A stretch of DNA of 64,000 bases from Nocardia jinanensis (GCF_014645735.1 NZ_BMMH01000010.1:124001-188000), one strand, 5' to 3'. Positions 8,917 to 18,238 are shown, counted from the stretch's first letter. Translations and numbers: made by a program. Notes: a model not told the origin generated them from the sequence alone.

Positions 8917-10092
8917 TCAGCCCGGGAGCCGGACCGGCATCAACAGGTAGATGTAATCGCTCTCCAGCGCCGGGTATGCCCCGGAATCGAGCGGCTCCGG
9001 CTCCTCCGCACGGGCGGGCAGCAGCACAGCCGGGCGACTGGGGGTGGTGAATCCGAAGGTGACCCGCTCCGAGCGCAGTGCCGACAGCCCGTCGATGAGG
9101 TATCCCGGGTTGAAGGCGATGGTCAGCGGTTCGCCCCGGAAATCGGCAGTAAGCCATTCCTCGGCCCGGCCGGCCTCGTCACCGCCCGCCGACAACAGCA
9201 GTCCTTCGCCGGAGAATTCCAGCCGCACCTGGGCGCCACGCTCGGCCACCAGCGCGACACGCTTGATCGCCTCGGTGAGCGAGGCCACCGCCAATGTCGC
9301 GAGCGAAGTGTGCTCCTTGGGCAGCAACTGGCGGAACTTCGGGAACTCGGCATCGAGCAGACGCGTCGTGGTCCGCCGGCCACCGTTGACGATGCCCAGC
9401 AGCCCGTCGGCGCCCGCGCCGGACCCCAGCGACAATTGCACCGGCTGATCGGACGCACCCAGCGTCTTGGCGGCTTCGGACAGGGTTCGGGCGGGAATGA
9501 GCACCGCGGTCTCGATATCGGTACGAGCGGGCTGCCACTGGATATGCCGCACCGCGAGGCGGAACCGGTCGGTGGCCGCGAGGACGACCTGCGGTCCCTC
9601 GATCTCGACCCGGATACCGGTCAGCATGGGCAGCGTATCGTCGCGTCCCGCCGCGACGGCCACCTGACCGACCGCTTCGCCGAACACCTCGACCGCCAGT
9701 TTTCCGCTCGACTGGGGTACCTCGGGCAGTTGGGGATAGTCCTCCACCGGCATCGTCGGCAGCGAGAACTTCGCACTACCGCACTGGATCAGTACGCGAG
9801 TGCCGTCCACGGAGACATCCACCGGCTTGTTGGACAGCGCCTTGGTGATATCGGCCAGCAGTTTGCCGGAGACCAGGACACGGCCGGGACCGGCGACCTC
9901 CGCGGCGACCCGCATCTGTGCGGAGACCTCGTAGTCGAACCCGGAGACGGTCAACCCGTCCTCGTCCGCGACCAGCAGGACTCCGCCGAGTACCGGGACC
10001 GGCGGGCGAGACGGCAGACTGCGCGCCACCCAGGCGACCGACTCCGCGAAATCCTCACGCGCGACCCGAAACTTCATGCCTGCAAGGTCCAT
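8917..10092 (-). CDS. dnaN: DNA polymerase III sliding clamp (beta subunit)
   Basis: DnaN is the ring-shaped clamp that holds the polymerase on DNA. I take ATG 10092 (MDLAGMKFRVARED, 391 residues) as the start: it follows GAGAGGAC by about ten bases, and the beta-clamp fold begins at MKFRVAREDF. A second in-frame ATG five codons later is possible. The three clamp domains are recognisable, including LPARAPVPVLGG-like opening (SLPSRPPVPVLGG), VSGFDYEVSAQMRV, and the C-terminal end IYLLMPVRLPG with the typical MPV(R/K)LP. The frame is open 48 codons further upstream into DNA that looks like leader. The oriC region lies directly upstream. Confidence 0.97.
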   Translation of the reverse strand: MDLAGMKFRVAREDFAESVAWVARSLPSRPPVPVLGGVLLVADEDGLTVSGFDYEVSAQMRVAAEVAGPGRVLVSGKLLADITKALSNKPVDVSVDGTRVLIQCGSAKFSLPTMPVEDYPQLPEVPQSSGKLAVEVFGEAVGQVAVAAGRDDTLPMLTGIRVEIEGPQVVLAATDRFRLAVRHIQWQPARTDIETAVLIPARTLSEAAKTLGASDQPVQLSLGSGAGADGLLGIVNGGRRTTTRLLDAEFPKFRQLLPKEHTSLATLAVASLTEAIKRVALVAERGAQVRLEFSGEGLLLSAGGDEAGRAEEWLTADFRGEPLTIAFNPGYLIDGLSALRSERVTFGFTTPSRPAVLLPARAEEPEPLDSGAYPALESDYIYLLMPVRLPG

Positions 10093-10387
10093 CGCCCGAG
10101 GTGTCCTCTCCCGTTCAGTGTGGATCGACTGCTGTACTGCCCCCGTATATCCCCGCTGTGCCGACTCCGCCACCGGCGCGGGGCGCGGCGGTCGATGCGG
10201 CGGCCGAGGATCCGGACCGCCCCAGGAGTCTGGCACGAGCGGCCGACATCAGACCGTACCCCGTTTCGAGCGACCGGGTCGGCTGCCCCTCCGAGTGGAG
10301 GATACGTCCTCCGGGGGTGTGCGGGCCAGGCCGGGCGTAGGGAGCACGGCGTATCGGCTCGACCTGCGCCGATGGGCTGTGCACAGC

Positions 10388-11360
10388 TGTGGATGAACAG
10401 CGAACTCCCCCGCCGCGCGGCTCTGTCCACATTCGTCCCCGTTTGTGGTGTGGACAACTTCCGCACCCGGTTCCGGTACCCACCTCTCCTTACCCGTGTC
10501 GCACTCGGTGATCGAGAGGACTCCGTGCCGACCGCTCAGCGACCGGGACCGCGCACAAGGACGACCGCGCACAAGGACAGAGCGCCTATCCCGACCGAGC
10601 CCGCTGTCTGCGCTACGGATCCTGCGTGCGGGAGCGGCGGAGCCGGTGGATCCGCGATCCGTGGTTCGAGCGCGGACAGGGGTACCCGGCAAGCGTCTCG
10701 GTGTGTCGGCTACCGGACCGGCGGTGCGCTCGGTGCAGAGGTGGCGAACGGTTCGCGAAGGTGACATCGATACCCCGCGAAGCTGCTTCGCCGTTGTCCA
10801 GGTCTCGTTTCGAGGTTCGTGCGGTCGGACGAGCCGATCGAGACTTGTCCACACAGCCTATTTTCAAGAGGAATTATCTAGATGAAGAACAGGAGTAGTA
10901 ATAGGCCCTGTGGAAACTGTGGATTTCCCCTGTTCTTCCAGTTCACACCGCGTGTCCGGCTGTGGATGGCTCGAGGATAACTCGAGGATGAATTCGCGGT
11001 GGCTGTGGACAGATTTTGTTGTCCACACTGTGTCCACAGCTGGTCCCCAACTTGGTCCCCAGATTCCGGGCACTTGTGCACACTGTGCATGGATCCGTGG
11101 ATAACCTGTGGATTCCTCGAGGATTCCACAGGGATTCAACAGGTTGTCCCCAACCCTCTGACCGGATCGTGGCTGTTCAGTGGTTGTGGACGAATCAGCC
11201 TGTGGAAACTGGGGATAAACAGCATGTGGACAAGTTGCCCCCAGCAGGCTGCTGATCCTGTGGATGCACCAGTGGACAACCTGGGGAATCCACAGGTGTG
11301 TATAGCGTGAAACACCAGTTCAGAGCCCCCGCAGCCTGTTAGCGACACACCTGTGGATGG
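10388..11360. other. oriC: Chromosomal replication origin oriC (DnaA box cluster)
   Basis: More than fifteen DnaA-box-like nonamers fall between 10388 and 11360 in both orientations. Perfect TTGTCCACA boxes (mycobacterial/Streptomyces type) are at 10845-10853 and 11019-11027, and in reverse at 10449-10457 and 11225-11233. Near matches include 10388, 10423, 10909, 10918, 10961, 11004, 11030, 11096 (CGTGGATAA), 11107, 11185, 11201, 11210, 11259, 11271 and 11352. The cluster lies between dnaN and dnaA as in related genera. The stretch 10093-10387 belongs to the dnaN upstream region and shows no gene. Confidence 0.93.
10856..10905. other. AT-rich candidate DNA unwinding element of oriC
   Basis: This stretch is clearly richer in A and T than its surroundings (for example TTTTCAAGAGGAATTATCTAG and TAGTAATAG) and begins three bases after a perfect DnaA box (10845-10853). 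Its position next to the box array is what is expected for the site of initial strand opening. The exact borders are my estimate. Confidence 0.6.
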
Positions 11361-11872
11361 TTCCGACACACCGATGCCGGACAGATCGGGGTTCTGCCTC
11401 GGGGAAACCGAGGTAATTCGTCCGCTCGGCGAACCGGATTGCGCCGGTGGCACTTTGCTGTTTCCGGTGGTGGGCCGGGACGGGGCGATGCGGAGTGGGC
11501 GCGGTGCAGCCGCAGACAGTTCGGGTGTCGACCACAGGCGATCTACCCGCCGCCGGTGGACCGCGCACCTGCCTTCGATAAGCGGGCGCTCGGCCACGCA
11601 GGCACCCGCACGGACGTTGCCGCATCCTCTGGCCCGGTTGAATGCGATGGAACTGCTCCGTTTTCGAGCCGCGTGCTCCGTTTCCACGGGTCTGCCTGTT
11701 CACAGCCGGTCGTTGCTTCCCGCGTCGCGCTCGCCGAACCGGATGCGGTACGGGGGATACGGTCGGCCATCCGCCCCCGAACGTATCCGGACGCCGTTGT
11801 CCCCGCGTTCAACTCAGCGAGATCGGGCTGAACGGGCCGACCGGGGCCGCGTGAGAAGCGGTGGAAGCGCGC
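11361..11872. other. Gap between oriC and the PF06475 gene, no gene seen
   Basis: About 510 bases after the last DnaA-box-like sequence show open frames on both strands, but none has a ribosome site, family similarity or convincing codon pattern. I see no DnaA boxes or parS sites in it. Confidence 0.5.
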
Positions 11873-12454
11873 TCAGGCGACGCGGGTGGCGATACCCGGG
11901 TAGCTCAGGACGAGGCCCGAACCGTCGTAGACCAACCGGCAGGCGAAATCGAATGCGGGCGCGGTGTAGTCGTAGCACTGGTGACTACTGTCGTCGGTGG
12001 CGCGCCGGTATAGCTGTTCCAGTCGTTCGATCGCCAGGTCGGTCGCGCGGACATAGACCGCGGGGGCCGCGGCGGTCATACCGACGGACAGCGAGAGCCG
12101 GTGTACGGGCAGTGTGTTGGTCAACGCCGAGGATTCCAGGTCCACATCGAGGCAGCCGTCCAGATGCGGTGCTGCCGAGCCGTCGATCATCCAGTGCCCG
12201 GCGCCGTCGGCCTCCAGTCGTACCGACCGCCGTCCGGCTGCCGAACATGCGGTCACGCGCGCCGCCCGCGTGGCCCAGTTCGGATCGATCGTGATGTCGT
12301 ACTGCACGAACCAGGCCTGTCCGTGCTCGACGGCGGTGGTACAGCCGTCCATCCGGTGGCCGCCGCCATCGTGCCGCAGGTGAGCCACCTCGAAGCCCGA
12401 CCGCGCCTCCCGGTGCGCCCAGGCCGCGGTCGCCGGGAGCTCGGTGAACGACAT
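11873..12454 (-). CDS. PF06475-family (glycolipid-binding-like) protein
   Basis: The 193-residue protein carries the marks of PF06475: WATRAARVTA, LEADGAGHWMIDG, HLDGCLDVDLESSALTNTLPVHRL, and a C-terminal QCYDYTAPAFDFACRLVYDGSGLVLSYPGIATRV. The Pfam name 'putative glycolipid-binding' rests on little direct evidence, so the function is open. There is no signal peptide or membrane helix, which suggests a cytoplasmic protein. The ATG has a weak purine-rich site upstream. It lies between dnaA and oriC on the dnaA strand, 224 bases after dnaA, a position where related genomes usually have only the origin. Confidence 0.85.
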   Translation of the reverse strand: MSFTELPATAAWAHREARSGFEVAHLRHDGGGHRMDGCTTAVEHGQAWFVQYDITIDPNWATRAARVTACSAAGRRSVRLEADGAGHWMIDGSAAPHLDGCLDVDLESSALTNTLPVHRLSLSVGMTAAAPAVYVRATDLAIERLEQLYRRATDDSSHQCYDYTAPAFDFACRLVYDGSGLVLSYPGIATRVA

Positions 12455-12678
12455 GGTTGTCCTGCCTCTCCCGAACCGTCGACTGCTCGGCGGGTCAGCC
12501 CCGGTCCGCTCCCGAGGGTCGACTGCGTGTCCACATCGGGACCCCGGCTGTATCGGCCGCCCGGCCGCGTATCACCGCCGCCCCGATCGAACAGATTGCC
12601 GACGCAGACCGGGCCGAAGTCATCGCCTCGGTCGATGCTCTGCGCGAACCCGATGCCGGGACCGTCTGCCCGAGAAGG

Positions 12679-14910
12679 TCACCGGGAGCGCTGTTTGATC
12701 CGGGCGGTGAGTTCCTGAACCTGGTCGTACACCCGGCGACGCTCCGACATCTCCTTGCGGACCTTCTTCTCCGCGTACATGACCGTCGTATGGTCACGAC
12801 CGAACGCCTGCCCGATTTTGGGTAGCGACAGATCGGTGAGTTCGCGGCACAGATACATCGCGATCTGCCTGGCCTGGGCGAGCGGCCGGGCCTTACCCGG
12901 GCCGGTGAGCTCATCCATCGAGGTGTTGAAGTACTCCGAAGTGACACCCATGATCGTGGACGCGGTGATCTCCACATCCTGCGATTCGGGCATGAGATCG
13001 CGCAGCACGACTTCGGCCACCGATTGATCCAGCGGCTGCCCGTTCAACGACGCGAAAGCGGTGACCCGGATCAGTGCGCCCTCGAGTTCGCGGATATTGC
13101 GTTCGACCCGGCTGGCGATCAGCTCCAGTACATCGTGCGGCACGTCGAGCCGATCCATTCGCGCCTTCTTGCGCAGAATGGCGATCCGCGTCTCCAGTTC
13201 GGGCGGCTGCACATCGGTGATCAGGCCCCACTCGAAGCGAGTACGCAGCCGTTCCTCCAGCGTGGCCAGCTGTTTGGGCGGGCGATCCGAGGACACCACG
13301 ATCTGCTTGTTCGCGTTGTGCAGGGTGTTGAAGGTATGGAAGAACTCTTCCTGGATACCTTCTTTGCCCTCGATGAACTGGATATCGTCGACCAGCAGGA
13401 TATCGGTCTCCCGGTAGCGGCGTTTGAACGCCACCTTGCGGTCGTCACGCAGACTGTTGATGAAGTCGTTGGTGAATTCTTCGGTAGAGACGTATTTGAC
13501 CCGCATCCCCGGGAAGAGACGCTGGGCGTAGTGGCCGGCGGCATGCAGCAGATGAGTTTTGCCCAGGCCCGAGGCACCCCATACGAACAGCGGGTTGTAG
13601 GCCCGGGCCGGGGCCTCGGCGATAGCGACCGCCGCCGCGTGGGCGAACCGGTTGGACGCGCCGATGACGAATGTTTCGAAGGTGTACTTCGCGTTCAGGC
13701 TCGCCGCGGGCCTGGCCGTATCACCGGAGTCCGACGATTTCGCGAAGAAGGTCGGCCAGGAATCCCGGACGTTCACCACCTTCTCGTCCTCGAGGTGGAC
13801 GTCGGGCTCGGGCTCGACCCCCGAATCGCGGACGCTCTCGCGCAGACTGTTGCGATCGGTATCGCGGATCCCGTCCCGTGCGGCGATATCGCCGGGGGCG
13901 AGGTCGGGCGCGAACAGGGTGTCCTGCGCGGGCCGGCCGGCGCGCCGCGGCGGCACGATCGGATCGAGTTCGGAGGCGGAGTCCCGAAGCGGGGGCGCAC
14001 CACGCTCATGGCTGTTGGCTGCCGGGTCGGCGATATCGCCGCGGCTGCCCCCATAGGAATCCAGGTACTCCGCCGGCGGATACTCCCGGTCCCGCTCGTA
14101 GCCGTTGTCCCGCGGATAGTCCGTGGCCGGCGCGTACTCGCGCGGGTAGGGCCGTGCGGCGGGATAAGGCTCCCGCCTCGGGTCCTCGGCCTCGTGGGGA
14201 TGCGCGGGTTCGGTCGGGAAGTCCCCCCCGTGTGGCAGCTCGGGCAGGGTCGACCGGCGTACCGGCTCGCCCCCGATCGGGTCGGTGGTGCGTGGGAGCG
14301 CCGGATTGAGAGGCAACTCACCGGTGAGCGGCAGTTCGGCTTCGTGCGAGAAGCCACGCCGCGCATAACGCGGCTCACCGGGCGCTTCCGGAGTGCGCGG
14401 GAATCCGGGCTGCGGCGGATATCCGCGGCCGGGGACCTCGCCGCCGTCGGAATTGCGCACGCCGTCGACGGGCCACGCGGGCCCGCTGGGCCCGGTTGCG
14501 GGATAGGCGACGGGCGCCGGCCCGGATCGACCGGTGCCGAACTGTTCGGACCGGGGGATGACCGGTTCCGGCCTGCTGGTCATCCGGGCGTGCCGGGCGG
14601 GCCCGTTGTCGGTACCGGTGGGCAATGGTGCGGCTATCCGGACTCCGAGGCCCTCCACCTGCGGCCCGAGCCGCCGGGCGAGTGACCGGAGGATGGGTTC
14701 GCGCAGGTCACGTTCGATGGCTTCCTGGGCGAGCGAGGACGGAACCGAGAGCAGCGCGAAACCCTGAACAACCATCAACGGTTTGACCAGTTTGAGCCAG
14801 GCCTGCTGAGCTCGGGTCACCGCGCCGATGGCACCGTCGGGCGAACCGGTGGTCAACTCCGCGACCACCTCCGGCCACACGGTGGCCAGTACGTTCTGCT
14901 CGTCGTCCAT
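12679..14910 (-). CDS. dnaA: Chromosomal replication initiator DnaA
   Basis: DnaA binds the boxes in oriC, opens the origin and recruits helicase. The 743-residue protein has domain I at about 1-95, a very long linker (domain II, about 100-400) rich in P, G, R, D and Y, the AAA+ domain from about 405 with Walker A GASGLGKT (445-452) and Walker B LLVDD (505-509), and the DNA-binding domain IV with GRDHTTVMYA at 704-713. M. tuberculosis DnaA has 507 residues; the excess is all in the linker. GGGGAGGAC precedes the ATG by five bases. DnaA boxes upstream (15112-15156) suggest autoregulation. Confidence 0.97.
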   Translation of the reverse strand: MDDEQNVLATVWPEVVAELTTGSPDGAIGAVTRAQQAWLKLVKPLMVVQGFALLSVPSSLAQEAIERDLREPILRSLARRLGPQVEGLGVRIAAPLPTGTDNGPARHARMTSRPEPVIPRSEQFGTGRSGPAPVAYPATGPSGPAWPVDGVRNSDGGEVPGRGYPPQPGFPRTPEAPGEPRYARRGFSHEAELPLTGELPLNPALPRTTDPIGGEPVRRSTLPELPHGGDFPTEPAHPHEAEDPRREPYPAARPYPREYAPATDYPRDNGYERDREYPPAEYLDSYGGSRGDIADPAANSHERGAPPLRDSASELDPIVPPRRAGRPAQDTLFAPDLAPGDIAARDGIRDTDRNSLRESVRDSGVEPEPDVHLEDEKVVNVRDSWPTFFAKSSDSGDTARPAASLNAKYTFETFVIGASNRFAHAAAVAIAEAPARAYNPLFVWGASGLGKTHLLHAAGHYAQRLFPGMRVKYVSTEEFTNDFINSLRDDRKVAFKRRYRETDILLVDDIQFIEGKEGIQEEFFHTFNTLHNANKQIVVSSDRPPKQLATLEERLRTRFEWGLITDVQPPELETRIAILRKKARMDRLDVPHDVLELIASRVERNIRELEGALIRVTAFASLNGQPLDQSVAEVVLRDLMPESQDVEITASTIMGVTSEYFNTSMDELTGPGKARPLAQARQIAMYLCRELTDLSLPKIGQAFGRDHTTVMYAEKKVRKEMSERRRVYDQVQELTARIKQRSR

Positions 14911-15111
14911 CCAGTGTCCTCCCCGGGAGTCGGTTGCTCGGCGCAGACGTCCGGGGCTCGCGGTGCGTCTACTGTACTGGTTCGTCCCAGTGACACCGCG
15001 TACGTCCGCACCACCGATCAGCCGTACCCCGTGGATACGGCGCCCCGGAGACGCTGCTCGGAATCCCCGTTCTCCCGGCTGCGGCGTGGCACCTTCGGCC
15101 CTACGAATATG

Positions 15112-15156
15112 TCATCCACAGGGTATTTCCACACAATTATCCACAGGTGGGGACAA
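15112..15156. promoter_or_regulatory. DnaA boxes in the dnaA-rpmH intergenic region
   Basis: TCATCCACA (15112-15120), a perfect TTATCCACA (15137-15145) and TGGGGACAA (15148-15156) lie about 200 bases upstream of the dnaA start. The gap 14911-15474 between divergent dnaA and rpmH holds no other gene. DnaA commonly represses its own promoter from such boxes. Confidence 0.7.
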
Positions 15157-15309
15157 TCTCAGCGGACCGCCGACCGCAGTCCGCGCTGTGCGCGGGTCGG
15201 CGGGTGGTGCCTGGGTCTGCACCCCTGTGCGCCACCACGATCGCACGGTGACGATCCCCGCCGCGAAGCGGGTACCGGGGTCGCGCGGATCGCCACAACG
15301 GGGGCGAGT

Positions 15310-15338
15310 TTGACCCGGTATAACTGGGTAAGTACCCT
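15310..15338 (+). promoter_or_regulatory. Candidate rpmH promoter
   Basis: TTGACC (15310-15315) and TACCCT (15333-15338) are separated by 17 bases, a good match to a housekeeping -35/-10 pair. It lies about 135 bases upstream of the rpmH start and points the right way. A TATAAC sits inside the spacer at 15319-15324 as an alternative -10. Confidence 0.4.
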
Positions 15339-15474
15339 CGTACAGTCACCCCCCGGCGTGGTGACAGTTCTGTGCTGACCGTTCGCCAGAACCGCGGCGC
15401 CGGGTAGACATCGCCAGAATCACCGAAAAGCTTCGGGTGCCGCAGGGCGCCCACCAATTCGAGGAGTGTTCACC

Positions 15475-15618
15475 GTGGCCAAGGGCAAGCGGACGTTCCA
15501 GCCGAACAACCGTCGTCGGGCGCGGGTCCACGGTTTCCGTCTCCGGATGCGGACCCGTGCGGGCCGCGCCATCGTTTCCGCGCGTCGCCGTAAGGGCCGC
15601 GGCACCCTCACCGCCTGA
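15475..15618 (+). CDS. rpmH: 50S ribosomal protein L34
   Basis: The 47-residue, strongly basic protein (MAKGKRTFQPNNRRRARVHG at the start, ending RKGRGTLTA) is L34 of the large ribosomal subunit. GTG 15475 follows GAGGAG by eight bases. It is the first gene of the conserved rpmH-rnpA-yidD-yidC-jag cluster and is divergent from dnaA. It is short enough to be missed by length filters. Confidence 0.97.
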   Translation: MAKGKRTFQPNNRRRARVHGFRLRMRTRAGRAIVSARRRKGRGTLTA

Positions 15619-15723
15619 TTCCCCGTCGAATTCGGTGTCCGATGCCGGGTCCGCCGAACCCCGTGACCCACGCCGCCGGTAGCTGCGCCGCAGCGGCGGC
15701 TTCGACGAGCCCCGGGTGTCCGG

Positions 15724-16128
15724 GTGCTTCCTGAGCCGCACCGGCTACACGATCGTGCCGATTTCTCCCGAACGGTACGGCGCGGCCGGCGAGTGGGAAA
15801 AGGTGATCTGGTCGTCCATGTTCTGGTCGGCCAGGTGGATCCGGCAGCGCCTGACGCGCCGGTTCGTTTCGGTGGTCCGCGTTTCGGGCTGATCGTCAGC
15901 AAGGCGGTGGGCAATGCGGTCGTACGGCACCGCGTGGCCCGCCGCCTGCGTCATATCTGTGCAGAACTGACCGCCGACATCCCCGCCGAGGTGGATATCG
16001 TGATCCGCGCACTTCCCGGCGCCGCCACGGCCGACAGTGGTGAGCTGCGCCGGCAACTGGTGAGCGGGCTGCGCAAGCTCGGTGCCCTATCGGCCGTGAC
16101 GGTAGCCGGCCGGGGTATTTCGCGATGA
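15724..16128 (+). CDS. rnpA: Ribonuclease P protein component
   Basis: RnpA binds the RNase P RNA and helps it remove 5' leaders from pre-tRNAs. The 134-residue protein starts at GTG (LPEPHRLHDRADFSRTVRRG) and contains the family RNR-type motif as VSKAVGNAVVRHRVARRLRH (about residues 58-77), where the usual RNRIKR is replaced by RHRVARR. Length fits actinobacterial RnpA. It overlaps the start of yidD by four bases (ATGA), so the two are translationally coupled. Confidence 0.95.
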   Translation: MLPEPHRLHDRADFSRTVRRGRRVGKGDLVVHVLVGQVDPAAPDAPVRFGGPRFGLIVSKAVGNAVVRHRVARRLRHICAELTADIPAEVDIVIRALPGAATADSGELRRQLVSGLRKLGALSAVTVAGRGISR

Positions 16129-16472
16129 ACGCCCTGAGCGTGTGCACAGCCACCGTTCGCCGGTGGCCCGCGAATATTCTGATCTTTCTGATCGAGCTGT
16201 ACCGGACCTATGTCTCCCCCACCCGTATGCCGGTGTGCCGGTTCACGCCGACCTGCAGTGAATACGCGGTCACCGCGCTACGCACCCGTGGGCTGGTGTT
16301 CGGACTCGGACTGACGGCCGTGCGTCTGGCCAAATGCGCCCCCTGGCACCCTGGTGGATGGGATCCCGTGCCGGAGCGGCGGCGCAGCGTCAGCCACGAC
16401 GATCCGCGGACCGAAGCTTGTAAGGGATCACCGCATGCGGTGATCGGTGACACTACCGACGGGAGTGCATAG
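16125..16472 (+). CDS. yidD: Membrane protein insertion efficiency factor YidD
   Basis: The 115-residue protein has an amphipathic N-terminal helix (ILIFLIELYRTYVSP) and the three-cysteine YidD core: MPVCRFTPTCSEYAVTAL and RLAKCAPWHPGGWDPVP. YidD lies at the inner face of the membrane and aids insertion by Sec/YidC. Its start overlaps the rnpA stop (ATGA), and the end approaches or overlaps the yidC start. A polar tail of about 30 residues extends past the usual end. Confidence 0.95.
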   Translation: MNALSVCTATVRRWPANILIFLIELYRTYVSPTRMPVCRFTPTCSEYAVTALRTRGLVFGLGLTAVRLAKCAPWHPGGWDPVPERRRSVSHDDPRTEACKGSPHAVIGDTTDGSA

Positions 16473-16476
16473 AGCC

Positions 16477-17580
16477 GTGCTCGATTTCATTTATTATCCG
16501 GTGTCCTGGATCCTCTGGTTCTGGCACCGGGTCTTCGGCTTCGCCTTCGGGGCGGACAACGGCCTGTCTTGGGCGTTGGCCGTCGTTTTCCTCGTCTTCA
16601 CGCTGCGTCTGGTGCTCTACCGGCCGTTCGTGAGGCAGGTGCGTACCACCAAGCAGATGCAGGAACTGCAGCCACAGATCAAAGAGTTGCAGAAGAAGTA
16701 CAAAAACGACCGCCAGAAAATGGCGACGGAGATGCAGAAGCTCCAGAAGGACCACGGCTTCAACCCGCTCATGGGCTGCCTGCCGATCCTGGCCCAGGTC
16801 CCGGTGTTCCTCGGTCTGTTCCATGTGCTGCGGTCGTTCAACCGGACCGGCCACGGGTTCGGTCAAATCGGTATGGACCCCTACACCAACGCACACACCC
16901 CGAACTACGTCTTCAACGCAGACGATGTGCAGTCGTTCCTGAGCGCACGTATCTTCGGTGCCCCGATATCGGCATTCATCACCGCGCCGGCCGACGAACT
17001 GCTGGCCTTCGCCGACTACGGCGGTATCCCGAGCAAGGTGAGCATTGCCGCGGTCGCCATTCCGCTGATGGTCATTGCCGCCATCGCCACTCACTTCAAT
17101 GCGCGGGCGTCGGTCGCCCGGCAGAGCGCCGAGGCCGCGGCCAATCCTCAGGCCGCGTTGATGAACAAGCTGGCGCTGTGGGTGTTCCCGTTCGGTGTGC
17201 TCGTCGGTGGTCCGTTCCTCCCGATCGCCATCCTGCTCTACTGGGTCTCCAACAACATCTGGACCTACGGTCAGCAGCACCTCGTCTTCGGTCGGATGGC
17301 CAAGGAAGAGGAAGCCAAGCGAGCGGCCAAAGCGGAGAAGCAGGCTCAGAACGCGCCGAAACCCGGAGCCAAACCCGTCGACACCAAGAAGAAGGCTGTG
17401 CAGGCGGACAGTGAGTCGGACTCCGGTTCGGTGGAGACCGGCGCTGCGGAGACCAACGGTTCGACACCGGCGAAGCCGGCGGCCAAGGCGGGTGGAAAGC
17501 AGCAGTCGGGCCAGCGGCGGTCGAGTGGCCAGAAGCGACCGGGCAACCGCGGCCGCGCCAATCAGAAGCGCCGACGCTGA
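16477..17580 (+). CDS. yidC: Membrane protein insertase YidC
   Basis: YidC inserts and folds proteins in the cytoplasmic membrane, alone or with SecYEG. From GTG 16477 the product has 367 residues and begins LDFIYYPVSWILWFWH, the normal opening of actinobacterial YidC; a GTG at 16447 would add ten residues. The 60KD_IMP core shows FVRQVRTTKQMQELQPQIKE, GFNPLMGCLPILAQVPVFLG and PFLPIAILLYWVSNNIWT with the five helices of the family. The C-terminal tail after about residue 280 is lysine- and alanine-rich, ending GRANQKRRR, suited to ribosome contact. It is followed by jag after 75 bases. Confidence 0.96.
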   Translation: MLDFIYYPVSWILWFWHRVFGFAFGADNGLSWALAVVFLVFTLRLVLYRPFVRQVRTTKQMQELQPQIKELQKKYKNDRQKMATEMQKLQKDHGFNPLMGCLPILAQVPVFLGLFHVLRSFNRTGHGFGQIGMDPYTNAHTPNYVFNADDVQSFLSARIFGAPISAFITAPADELLAFADYGGIPSKVSIAAVAIPLMVIAAIATHFNARASVARQSAEAAANPQAALMNKLALWVFPFGVLVGGPFLPIAILLYWVSNNIWTYGQQHLVFGRMAKEEEAKRAAKAEKQAQNAPKPGAKPVDTKKKAVQADSESDSGSVETGAAETNGSTPAKPAAKAGGKQQSGQRRSSGQKRPGNRGRANQKRRR

Positions 17581-17655
17581 ACCACTCCCCAGACCCCTTG
17601 TGATCGTGACTCCGGCCGGGGCGGCCGAAGTCCGGCGAGCAGAAAAAGGAAATAT

Positions 17656-18201
17656 ATGACTCTCGAGACCGAAGGTGGGGACGCCACCGTATCCACGACT
17701 GTCGTGGAGGCCGAGTCCGATGATGCGGTGATCGACGCCGAAGAGGCGCTCATCGAAGAGGGTGAGATCGCCGCCGACTACCTTGAGCAGCTCCTCGATG
17801 TACTCGATTTCGACGGTGATATCGATCTCGACGTCGAGGGTGACCGCGCGGTGGTGAGCATCGACGGCGGCAAGGATCTGACGAAGCTGGTCGGCCACAG
17901 CGGCGAGGTGCTCGACGCGCTCCAGGAGCTCACCCGCCTGGCGGTCCAGCAGTCGACCGGTATTCGCAGTCGCCTCATGTTGGATGTGGCGGGCTGGCGC
18001 GCCAAGCGCCGGGAGGATCTGAGTGCCCTCGGCGCCGCGGCCGCGCAGCGCGTCCTGCAGACGGGTGCGCCCGAAGAGCTCGCTCCGATGACCCCGTTCG
18101 AGCGCAAAATCGTGCACGACGCCGTCGCCTCGATCGACGGTGTCGCGAGCGAGAGCGAGGGTGTCGAGCCGAATCGCCGGGTGGTCGTCGTACCGGAATG
18201 A
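17656..18201 (+). CDS. jag: Jag/KhpB-type RNA-binding protein (KH and R3H domains)
   Basis: The 181-residue protein has an acidic N-terminal segment, a KH-II domain at about 40-115 (DIDLDVEGDRAVVSIDGGKD, then LVGHSGEVLDALQEL) and an R3H domain at about 120-181 (MTPFERKIVHDAVASIDGVASESEGVEPNRRVVV, which is broken here as MTPFERKIVHDA and GVEPNRRVVVVPE). The homolog Rv3920c follows yidC in mycobacteria. In firmicutes KhpB/EloR affects cell elongation and envelope synthesis. AAAAAGGAAATAT precedes the ATG. A strong hairpin follows at 18239-18276. Confidence 0.94.
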   Translation: MTLETEGGDATVSTTVVEAESDDAVIDAEEALIEEGEIAADYLEQLLDVLDFDGDIDLDVEGDRAVVSIDGGKDLTKLVGHSGEVLDALQELTRLAVQQSTGIRSRLMLDVAGWRAKRREDLSALGAAAAQRVLQTGAPEELAPMTPFERKIVHDAVASIDGVASESEGVEPNRRVVVVPE

Positions 18202-18238
18202 GGTTGCGGGCCCGAGCAGTAGTCGGGTGCAGAGCGAC

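Noticed and set aside
11353..12294. A 313-codon plus-strand frame opposite the PF06475 gene
   Set aside because: The minus-strand product matches PF06475 along its length; the plus-strand one is arginine/proline-rich with no family.
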